A DNA stretch of 64,000 nt from Clarkia xantiana subsp. parviflora (lineage: Eukaryota; Streptophyta; Magnoliopsida; Myrtales; Onagraceae). The stretch is from contig JAPTYO010000001.1 in assembly GCA_036873135.1 (NCBI GenBank), forward strand, positions 51,716,624-51,780,623, read 5' to 3'. This document shows, one piece after another, positions 54,698 to 64,000 of this stretch (its first letter is position 1; every line of letters begins with the position of its first letter). Below the pieces are notes generated by a model. The model was given only the letters and a program-made list of their open reading frames with translations, had not been told where the DNA came from and did no database searches. A program made the position numbers and the translations under genes.

Positions 54698-56475
54698 TTA
54701 TTCTTGCCATGGCAAAAGATTCGTGTTCGGGTCAGTAAAGGCCTGTAGAACCCGATCTTTGAGCCCGATATCCTGAATTTCACAGAATCGCTCCGACCAA
54801 TCAGGCGGCTCCACAGCTCGAATCCCCAAGCCCGGGGCCCGATCCTTGGACCCGACATTCTGGTCCTCGGTCCAGTCAGCAACATAAGTAGCCACCCTTC
54901 TATAGAACTTCTCCTTAAACACCTCCCAAACTTGGTACTTATAGTGGTTGATCACCAAAACCCCTCTATCCATATTCACAAAATCATAACCTTCCTTGAT
55001 GTGAAAATGGTGCACCACGTTGATAAGGGTCGAGTTCAGCGCATCGGGCTTCACTATGCTCTTGTGGCGCTCCGCTGCCCCGACCCGACACGTGTACCCG
55101 ACCATCACACCTTGTTCAGGAGGGCTTTTGAGCCCGGATGGCCCAAAACTATAACAAGAAACCCTAAACTCACCTATATTTTCGGGTCTGGACTCGTTTC
55201 TCAGAACGTCTTTTAAGTAAAGCCCTGACGGGAGGTGGAAAAACTCGTCCACGTCAATGAACCCTACCCACTCGCACGTGTGGCGAGCCCGAAGCGCGCA
55301 GTGCGCGAAGCCCGCTTCCTGCGTCTTGATCCAAGGCCAGAAGTGTCTTGTCACATTGTATCGTGCAGTGTTTAAGTTGTCAACTATAGTGATTATATCG
55401 TCATCACTATTATTGTCATAAACAAACCACCTCTTCACTCCAATTTTTGAGTGGTACATCACCCATTCTTTGAGAAACCGGGCTTGGTTACGCACCATGG
55501 TGCATATACACATCTCGTGCGCTTTTCGGACCGACGGGCTGAGACCGGGCTGGTGAACGGGCTGGGCTATCGAGGGTAGAATCGTCTTTCCACCCTTGAT
55601 CCGAATCGATACCTTGACCGTGTGGTTCTCCCTCTTGAGCCCGGCTAGAACAATAAGCGGGGTATGGCACCTAACAATCTCTTGCGCGATCGATATGACA
55701 TCGGATCGGATCAGAAACCGGGGCGTCCTGAAATCCGAACCGTACACGCATTCGAATTTCATCGCATTGGACAACCTTTCGGGCCGTAGATTTAGTCCCT
55801 TTACGAAGACTATCGTGGTGTTGTCGCGGTCAATCAGGGCCTCGTAAGCGAGCCAGTCCCACCTCTTAGTCGGCCCGGAGAGGATCCGACCGTCCGATTT
55901 TACAGCAAGGGATGTGGATAAGCCACGTGGTTGAATCTGACACCGTACGATCTGCTCATCGGAGTCTTCGCTGCTGTCAACGGCCAACGGCGGCTGCCTG
56001 CGTTTAGGGTTGATGCTCTTAGCGGAGAAGTAGACGCAGTCGATGTCCTCCTTGGTTAATAACCGTGTGGACGAAGGGTATTTTAGGAAAATAACCGCCT
56101 GGTCGGGGAACAAGACAGTTTCTCTGACGGAAACCGCCGGTGGCTGCGAGATGGAGACACCGGAGGCGGCAACAGCCTCCATCGCCGTCTTCCTCCATGA
56201 CGACACCACCACCGGGTGAAACGTTTCTGCACATCAGAACAAAATCATCCTAAAAATGAAAAAAAATTAACTGTCTCCAACAGTAAGCACGAAACATCAC
56301 CGGAAAACAAAAATTCCGGCAAAGAACATGAAATCGACAACGAACCTTGAAAGAGGAGACGGAAGACAGAGGAGAATGTGAACCCGGTGAAGATTATGCA
56401 TGAGAGAACGAGGAAGAGGGTGCAGCAGAAGAATCTACTCCATGAAATGATTTCAATTTTCCGTCTATCTCTCAT
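54698..56475 (-). CDS. Glycosyltransferase family 92 (DUF23) membrane protein
   Basis: Two exons, 56475-56346 and 56226-54698, give 552 residues. The N terminus MRDRRKIEIISWSRFFCCTL and the following hydrophobic residues (about 14-36) form a single signal anchor, so a type II Golgi protein is expected. The GT92 domain includes KAHEMCICTMVRNQARFLKE, EWVMYHSKIGVKRWFVYDNN, WPWIKTQEAGFAHCALRAR and the metal/nucleotide-sugar motif DVD at 368-370 (VGFIDVDEFFHLP). HHFHIKEGYDFVNMDRGVLV and INHYKYQVWEVFKEKFYRR follow. Relatives include galactan galactosyltransferases (GALS), but this protein belongs to the broader plant GT92 group and its acceptor is unknown. The start chosen is the first ATG in frame. 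A transposon end lies just past the stop. Confidence 0.92.
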
Positions 56476-56930
56476 CGCCGCCGCAGAGTTCAAACTTTTT
56501 TCCCGTAGGAGAGAACTAAAGTATGCAGAATTTCATTGGTTTTATGATTCTAATGGATGTATAGTCATGAGAAATTGGTGAATGGAGGATTCAAATAATT
56601 ATATGGTGGCTCCTGCAAATTCGTTCATGCCATCTACTTGGGGAGAGTCAAGGAAGTTATCGAGGGAGAGAGGGAAATGTGGTGAGGAAGAAAGAAAGAC
56701 AAAGACACCGTTTAGACGTGATAATAGAGTGAGTGAGTATAGAGAAGATTTGAATAATATTTTTTTTAATTATTTTTAAATAATTAACAAATATGGATTA
56801 AAAAAAATTATATTTTAAGGCTACATTGTAAAATAAAAAATGATACTGACAAAGAATAGTAACTTTATAAATATTTATTTATATATGTAAATATCATTTA
56901 AAAATTATGACAAGTTCAGTATACTATCAA

Positions 56931-57700
56931 GGGGGTGTTTGGATGGATGTAATGTGTGATGTAATCTCACATTACGTCTCACATTACATCCACATTTCGT
57001 TGCTTGGTTTGTCAAACGACGTAATGAGCATTTTAGTGTAATGTCCATTGTAATCTGAAATTACTTCCAAACTTCATTCAACGTAATGTGAGATTACTTC
57101 CAAAAAAAGATGTAATGTGAGATTATATCCAACATTACAGAATGTTATTATTTTATTATTATTTATTAAATAGATAAAATATTTTGTATTATCTTTATAG
57201 TTTATTATGATAATAACATTGTTATTATTATTTCTATTATTTTTAGATACTTCATAACTCATTATTATAATAAATAATAATGTACATGATCTTCGTATAA
57301 AATGATTAAATCTTTTTCATTGCATTTTTTTTAATAAAAATTATCTTATAAAACTATATATAATATTTTAATTAATAGAGTTTTAGTAGTTGTGTGTATT
57401 GAATTTATATATTTGTCTTTATAATTCATAAATGACTATAGTATTAACCACACACATAATCTTTAGTTGTTGTCAAAATATATATTCTTTTAAATTTTGT
57501 CATATTAAGATATAATATACTCTCTCATATAGATTAATATACTAATAATAAAGTAACATTACAATGCACATTACAACACATACCAAACACTGTAATCTAA
57601 CATTACATTCCACATTACAACACAACCAAACAATGCAATCTAACATTACATTACGTAGCTCACATTTCAAGTAATCTCACATTACGTTCATCCAAACGCC
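56931..57700. mobile_element. Harbinger/Tourist-like element (copy 2)
   Basis: The left end GGGGGTGTTTGGATGGATG and right end CATCCAAACGCC form inverted repeats. The subterminal ACATTAC/GTAATGT words and AT-rich centre match the copy at 4042-4844 over much of its length. The flanks (CAA left, AAA right) do not give a clean TWA duplication. No open frame of note. Confidence 0.7.
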
Positions 57701-58536
57701 AAATGTTTATATCTCTATAAGCCTGAAGCTGGGTGTGATGGAAAGAGATGGCAACTCACTCGATAGCGATTGTTTCGACTGTTCATGTCGATTTCTTTGC
57801 GGTGATTATAGTCTTCGCTAGGAGTTCTCGGTTCACTGGTTACTCGATTACATGTGAAGAATATGCCGCCCAATCACCTAAGTAAACTAACCCAAACAAT
57901 TATACCCATGAGCTAAACACCCAACACATAAGTTCAACTTAGTAATTGTAGAAAACACTTCAACAAACTAAAGACAATGAATTATGAATAACATAAGTAT
58001 TGGTCTTCTCTATTTTTATTCGCCCCTCTTAAACTCATGTTCGCCTTGGGGCTGCTCATATCATTCTCTCTCTCTCTTCAAGAATTTCGTCCTGAATCTT
58101 GCCCCGAGAATCAAAGTTTGCCTTCCGGTGACTTGAGAAATCTGCAATCCTCATATGTAGGTGTGGCCAGTCTCCAGGGTAAAAAAAAACTCGACTTGAT
58201 GATCAACGCCTCGAAGGAAATGTGATCCATTATGATCATTTTTAAAGAAATGATTTCCATTGACTTCATCATGCAGTAATGTCGACATATCATTCTGGTT
58301 GTCAATCTGAAGACCTCCACATTCATTAAGGCATTCCACTTCATAGGAATTAAGGTCTTCTATCAAAGTTAGCCATGTGTGTGTTGTTCTAACATTATAG
58401 CATATAGTGTATTCATTTGTACACTAGTCATGCACTCTATTGAAACATGTTCTGCATCTTGAATAGATTCATCGTGGTTTTCATCTTCAGTGTCATCCTC
58501 AATAGTATCGCATAGAGAATACATTGTATCATCGGT
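57701..58536. other. Possible retrotransposon 3'-end relic
   Basis: On the minus strand near 58060-58170, CGGGGCAAGATTCAGGACG and AAATTCTTGAAGAGAGAG resemble the purine-rich segment that follows gypsy-type polyproteins. Short open frames (58366-58151) lie upstream of it on that strand. No domain could be named, so this is a tentative reading. Confidence 0.25.
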
Positions 58537-58840
58537 GTTGGGATAAAAATGACGTGGCGTTGAACTTCTAGTAGTGGACTTCGAGGTCTCGCCGGGGGCT
58601 AATTCTTTTAGGTATCTTTCTCGACCTCTCGGGTACTTAGTTTCCTTTAGGAGCTTTGTGCTAGGCGAAGACCTGAAAATGGGTGGGGATGTCCCCTGAT
58701 TCCACTCTGAAGCTTAAGTCAGTAATGAATTTAGAAAGAGTATTGTAAAGTATGAGAATCGAGATTCTAAAATACATATAATGTTCCCCTATTTATAGGG
58801 AGAGATTATCGACTTCAAATGGCGGCTACCTTCTTGGGAG
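58537..58840 (+). mobile_element. LTR-like fragment with TATA box
   Basis: The segment from TGTTGGGATAAAAATGACG onward runs to TGTCCCCTGATTCCACTC, GAAGCTTAAGTCAGTAATG and then CCCTATTTATAGGG at about 58788-58801. This layout (U3, then a TATTTATAGGG promoter box) is typical of plant LTRs. The right border is blurred by tandem repeats, and no partner LTR was found. Confidence 0.4.
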
Positions 58841-58918
58841 GGTTTCTGTCCAGAGTCGGTTTAAGCAGGTGACAAGTAGGTCGTCACCTCATCTTTCCTT
58901 AGCTGGGAAGGTTTCCCC

Positions 58919-59083
58919 TTGGCGGTTGAAAGCAGGTCGCCACATGTCCCTTTCCTTAAGAGGAGGGTTTCTTCATGGCGGCTAGAGCAGGTCGCCACTT
59001 GTCCCTTTCCTTAAGAGGAGTGTGTATTCATGGCGGCTAGAGCATGTCACTACCTGTCCCTTTCCTTAAGAGGAAGGTTTCTT
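58919..59083. repeat. 55-bp tandem repeat, three units
   Basis: Units starting with (CA/CT)TGGCGG at 58919, 58974 and 59029 share AGCAGGTCGCCAC and TGTCCCTTTCCTTAAGAGGA. A more distant version of the same words occurs at 58817-58890. The array lies directly after the LTR-like TATA region. Confidence 0.75.
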
Positions 59084-59307
59084 CAGTGGTGTTTTGGCTA
59101 TCGACTCGACTCGTACCTTAATAGGAGAGCCTTGAGTGATTTAGTCGCCTTCTTTTGCTAGTCGTTCTTCAGAAGTCGACTTCTTCATATATAGTCGTCG
59201 ACCATTTGTCTTTGCCTTGTCGTTCTGAACAGAAATGGTCGACGGCTTTTCTTTAGTCTCGCCTTTAAACGTACCCGGCTTCATTCTATCCTTTTAATCG
59301 TAACCCA

Positions 59308-59779
59308 ACAATCGGCATCTTCTTCTCCCTTCAGGTTTATGGAATCTCCACTCGACTCGATGTCACAGATTGTTTCTAGTTCATGTTTAACGAGTAAGTC
59401 GAATACGCCACAAACAGGGATGAAGATCTGTTTGATAAGTCGGGGTTTGAACGCTACTAAGGGAACAATCGGCATCTTCTTCTCCCTTCAGGTTTATGGA
59501 ATCTCCACTCGACTCGATGTCACAGATTGTTTCTAGTTCATGTTTAACGGGTAAGTCGAATACGCCACAAACGGGGATGAAGATCTGTTTGATAAGTCGG
59601 GGTTTGAACGCTACTAAGGGAACAATCGGCATCTTCTTCTCCCTTCTGGTTTATGGAATCTCCACTCGACTCGATGTCACAGATTGTTTCTAGTTCATGT
59701 TTAACGGGTAAGTCGAATACGCCACAAACGGGGATGAAGATCTGTTTGATAAGTCGGGGTTTGAACGCTACTAAGGGAA
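59308..59779. repeat. 157-bp tandem repeat, three units
   Basis: ATGGAATCTCCACTCGACTC begins at 59339, 59496 and 59653, an exact 157-bp period. The units differ by only a few bases (for example CTTCAGG versus CTTCTGG and AACGAGT versus AACGGGT). Because 157 is not a multiple of three, no frame runs through in phase. Sequence before and after is unrelated. Confidence 0.92.
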
Positions 59780-61830
59780 CTTTGATAAATTTCGTATGGA
59801 GAAGAATCTATCTTCAAGAATACAATTCATTTAAGAAACAGGTCTATCTAGTTCTATTACAGATGCTAATTATATATAAAAACTATATCTAAAGAAAATC
59901 CTAAGAAATATAACTTACTAAAAGTAATCCTAAAAATCAGCACCCTAATTGAAATGAGATATATTCTATTGAATTATCTATTTTCTTCTTTATTACAACA
60001 TAATAGGTAACATATATATATATTAAACTATATGAAAAATTTCAAAGAAAAAGATTAGTTAAAAAATGGTAAAATATTTTTAAAAACCTGAATAATCCGG
60101 GAAAATTATAAAAATTATACTTTTAAAGTTTTAAAAAAAAATTAACTGAGTTTTTCAAATAAATTAAATAAACCCAAAAAATTAATTACATAAAGATGGT
60201 AACATTTTTAGCAAAATTGAAAAAATATATATATATATATTATAATATGAGTAATCAGATTTTTTTTCTTTGTTTTTAAAAATTTATTGATTTTTCCTAT
60301 TTTAATTATTTTTTTTAATTTTAATAAAATACTACCCGTATTTTTTTTATTCTAAAAATAGACCATGTTGTCACAGTCTTATTTAAATCAACCCAAAAAA
60401 GTTAGATTTTTTAATAAAATTAAATAAAATATTACTTTTCTCTGCACACTGAAGTCCAGTTATATACCCTACAAATTTAATGGAATTGTTCGAGAGAATA
60501 TTAACGTTTTAATGTAAATATTTTTTCAACTTACATGTATGTTACTGTATTGAAGAATGATGTATGGGTATGGGTGGCGCGACATGGTTAAGGAGATATT
60601 TCTGGGTGGTTTCCGATCAATATCCCATTGTTGGAGCATTAATCTTAAAGGTGTGGCAGAGATTTAACGTGAGTCGGAAAGATTGTGCAAAATAAATAAC
60701 AGAAAACTAGATTATTATTTTTTTATTCTAAAAAGCTAATAATTAAAATAGCACACGTTGTTGTTATACTTATTAGTGAAACATTTGTTTAAAAGTGTGC
60801 ATCTTTGTTATTAACAGCGGCATTTTTTTTTGTTTCTTTAGATTTTTGGATGTTTTAGGTTTAGGTACTTTTAGAGTTTTTATTTAATTGGTTTTAAAGT
60901 TTTTTCTTCTATAAATTTTTGTACTGTGCAAATAATTTGATCGGGTGAATTTTATAGAAATAGTTTTGTTCTAAAAGTCTATTTGATTCGTCGAATAGTT
61001 TAATCAAGTGAACTCTAAATAATAAATAGTATAGATAGTTTTGCCTTTTAAAGCTCATAATGTCAAATTATTCGTCTAACTAAATAGATTTTAGCAAAAA
61101 AATGAAATAATAAAATACCCTAAAAAAATAAAATATAATAAATCTTTATATATATATATTACAAGTCTACAATCATCTTTCCGATATGATACTATTTAAT
61201 TATATATGTAATGCGGTATTATTTTTTTTGTTTTGTCAATGGTATTATCATTAATAATAATTGAGAGTTAGAATGTATAAATGGTGGTGGTAAGTGTAAT
61301 GATCCAATGGATCAACAATAAATCCAATAAATAAATAAATAAATTGCTTTGCTTTGCTTTGCTTTACAAAGAGACGGATAATTTATGTGTCTTAATCTAT
61401 CTGACTAAGAAGGAGAAGGACAGTTGGTTGAGGCGATAAAATGGTTTAATCACCTTTTAATGCGGTGCCACCTTTACCTTTCTAGGTCTAATATAATAAT
61501 AATAATTAATCAATTAGTTGCATATCAAGTTTGTTCACAAATGTTAAGTTAATATTGACACAACCCCTTTTCCGACCATTGAATCATCAAAATAATAATA
61601 ATCCGTAATTGTATATTACTTGCAACTTGCAAGTACTCTCGCCTTTGCAAGTGAAAACAATGGTTCAACATTTATTTATACTCAATTTTGACATAATTTC
61701 AAAGACTATAAATATTTCCATTATTTTAGCTTTGGAGTGGTATCCATAATTATCATATTTTGCTTTCTTCCAATTCATAAATTCATCAATCACAAAATAA
61801 TCTACCCTCATTGATTTCCATTATTTTTAG
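59780..61830. other. AT-rich intergenic region
   Basis: Long AT-only stretches, (TA)n near 60227-60245 and 61148-61160, and a GCTTT pentanucleotide run at about 61345-61363. No gene, RNA gene or element ends are seen. Confidence 0.4.
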
Positions 61831-61831
61831 G

Positions 61832-62135
61832 GTTTAAATCATCTAGGTACCTTAGTCAACACAAGTTTAAAAATTGGTACCCGAGATAAATTTTGCGACT
61901 TTAAGGTACCTCAGGAGTTCAAACTGTTCCACCGTCACTTTACCCATCCATTTTAGACGGAAAGTGATTACGTGCCTAACACGTGTTCACTAACGACACT
62001 TGAATAGACAAATATATTATTGTGTTTTTTTTTATTACCTGAGATAATTTTTGTAACTTTTAAATACCTCATAATTTCAAGGTATTGCACTGTTATTTTA
62101 CTCGTCTATTTAGGGTCTAATCTTCCAAAGTACCT
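61832..62135. mobile_element. Mutator-like MITE K, one arm only
   Basis: AGGGTTTAAATCATCTAGG, GGTACC words, TTTTAGACGGAAAGTG and CACGTGTTCAC follow the left-arm plan of the other elements. A partial direct repeat of its first part follows at about 62037-62135. The matching right arm is absent. Confidence 0.4.
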
Positions 62136-62379
62136 CTAATCTTCCCATTATATTGTTTTTCTAACAAATATTAATTATTAATCAAACGATTGAAACTTAG
62201 CAGAGTTATTCCATGCTCTATTGTACCCTTATCTGGTTGGGTTGCTCATCAACACTATCAAACTCTTGAACTTCGACTATTTTTAGGAAAACACCATACT
62301 CTCAATTTAGGAGCAAGAGTAGGACACGAGATACGAGTACCCTCAATTTTTTTACAAGCAAACTAATATTTAATTTTGA

Positions 62380-62914
62380 GGAATGTAATAACTAAAAAAC
62401 TGTCCAAGGTTTACCCTATGTTAAAATTAGGTGTCTGAAGTTTGAAATGTTAAAATGGACTGTCCCAAGTTCCATTTTTGTTGAAATTTGGTGTCTTTGT
62501 GCGTCTTTTCATCTTCATTCCATCATTTTCATCAACCTACCAAACCACTTATAATCCATCACTATTTACTTTTCACAAAATCGTCAAATTTCACCTAAAA
62601 ACTGAACATTAAAAAAAAAGTTTCTAGAAGAGTGGTGCGGAGCCATTTTCCAAGGACAATAGAGCGAGATTTACTTGCCCGGATGTGACCAACTTTTTAG
62701 GTTACGGTCCCGGCAAGATGACGAGAATGGAGTGTGTATGAGAGCTCGAATTTGACAGGCGGTTTCGTCGGAATTGACTTCTCTAAAGTAATCACACCGA
62801 GACACCAAATTTCAACAAAAATGAAACTTGGGACAGTCCATTTTAACATTTCAAACTTCAGACACCTAATTTTAACATAGGGTAAACTTTGGACAGTTTT
62901 TTAGTTATTAACCC
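62380..62914. mobile_element. Mutator-like foldback MITE J
   Basis: The left arm TAATAACTAAAAAACTGTCC and right arm GGACAGTTTTTTAGTTATTA are exact complements over 20 bp. The pairing continues inward (GTGTCTGAAGTTTGAAATG, GGACTGTCCCAAGTT). The right tip ends TTAACCC and the left tip is decayed (GGAATG). The middle (about 62500-62790) is unpaired. No clean target duplication. Confidence 0.7.
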
Positions 62915-64000
62915 TTTTTTTTATAAGAATGGTAAATTAATACTCTGTAAGTGATGAAACAAATTACGATGATGATTTTTTTTTTTAAGGGGTAGATTGT
63001 AATCTCAGGACATATTTGATGAATCAATTTAAAAGTAAAGAAAATCCATGACTAAAATGCTACTTCTGAGAGTTAACAAAACCAAGTTCTGTCTAACAAG
63101 CATTATAGGCGTCCAACAAATTATGCATAAATGATAAAGTTGATGGAAAAATTAGCTTTATTAAGTCTAGCTCAAGTTATTAACTACTTAAAGGAAACGG
63201 TAGCAGAAGTCTCTGGATCAAATCCTAAATAAAAATTTATGTCATATATTTCATCATCTCCAAAGACCTGAACCAAGGTAATTTATACAAGATGAACTAC
63301 CATATGCTGGAATTGTACATGAAGAACCCACTTTAATGTTTCGACGATCTGAAGTTGCAGTAGAATTTCTGCACATCGATGTTCAAAGGTAAGCACGACA
63401 TGTATTTGATTAGATTTTGGTTGAAAGAAATATATGTCCTTAAACTAAATCATATTATATTTACGTGGGCTCCAATGTCACCTACATCTAGTATTATGTA
63501 CAAAATATTATGGTATGTTAAAGTTGACATCGCTGTGCAGTTTTGAGGCTGCGATGCGCCGGTAAATTCAAGGGTTCATTTGAACAAATACGATATCAGA
63601 TTACAGCCCCATTTATAGTCACGTAATTGTGACTGAAATTAGTATCATCCATAATTTATTCAAAAATTTCGGAAAAATATAAGTTGACTTACAACTCTGT
63701 TCACTTTTGTGTAATGAAGTTTCTACACTATTTGAGTGAGTTGTAGATGTGGAGTTATAACCAATTGAAATTGACCATTCAATCTGTCAGATGGTATAAT
63801 ATTTATGGACGGACTTGTTATAAATGAGTTGTTTTTAAATGTGCAATGCCACATGGAATGGTCCCATGCTTAATTGTCTGAGCTACAAAAGGGCTAAGTT
63901 GGATCAAAAGTTGGTATCCATCTGTGGAGATTATTCCGCAAAGGTAAATCTTCAAAGCATCCATTTCAGATGAGCATCATATTTTTGGGAGAAATCGTGA
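62915..64000. other. Right-end intergenic sequence
   Basis: No gene or RNA is recognised. A stretch at 63230-63400 is more balanced in base composition and reads as short open frames, but I cannot assign it. Confidence 0.35.

Noticed and set aside
59308..59779. CRISPR-like array
   Set aside because: The repeats are directly tandem with no unique spacers, the unit is 157 bp, and the genome is a plant.
59339..59892. Repeated frames beginning MESPLDSMSQIVSS
   Set aside because: The 157-bp unit shifts frame at each repeat, so these are three copies of one short chance frame and not a repeat protein.

Overview
This is a nuclear chromosome segment from a flowering plant, most likely a eudicot. 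The genes carry many short introns with GT/AG borders, the intergenic DNA is AT-rich, and the encoded proteins are plant forms: cytosolic GAPC, cytosolic G6PDH, AUG6, PUX1, a CXE16-like carboxylesterase, and a GT92 enzyme. I cannot name the species from sequence alone.

Nine protein-coding genes are supported. In order they are: a WVD2-like/TPX2-family microtubule protein (minus, running off the left edge); cytosolic glyceraldehyde-3-phosphate dehydrogenase (minus, 1413-3557); a class IV PLP aminotransferase-like protein (plus, 8965-11278); cytosolic glucose-6-phosphate dehydrogenase (minus, 12027-15437); the UBX protein PUX1 (minus, 28849-30673); augmin subunit 6 (plus, 36654-41931); a PP2A B'/B56 regulatory subunit (plus, 43617-45966); a CXE16-like carboxylesterase (plus, 48839-51534); and a GT92/DUF23 glycosyltransferase (minus, 54698-56475). 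I spliced eight of them by hand from start to stop, and the exon sums are whole codon numbers. These are housekeeping and cytoskeletal genes with no operon-like logic. GAPC and G6PDH act in cytosolic carbohydrate metabolism. AUG6 and the WVD2-like protein both act on microtubules.

The gaps (about 4.0-8.6, 16.4-28.8, 31-36.5, 51.5-54.7 and 56.9-64 kb) are packed with small non-autonomous DNA transposons and relics. The dominant class is Mutator-like (MULE) foldback elements. Their ends usually read GGGTTAA...TTAACCC, three have perfect 9-bp target duplications, and several have GC-rich palindromic cores. Two of them carry a separate hAT-type element with a perfect 8-bp duplication, and one carries a solo LTR. 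There are also Harbinger/Tourist-like elements, RNase H (LINE) relics, tRNA-derived-looking repeats, a degraded plastid-type trnQ, LTR fragments, and three tandem arrays.

No CRISPR array, gene cluster or autonomous transposase was found. The most unusual content is the MULE-like set: shared cores under different termini, repeated use of the cores as hAT landing sites, a 42-bp palindromic array open in most reading frames, and one element lying 19 bp past a gene's stop codon.
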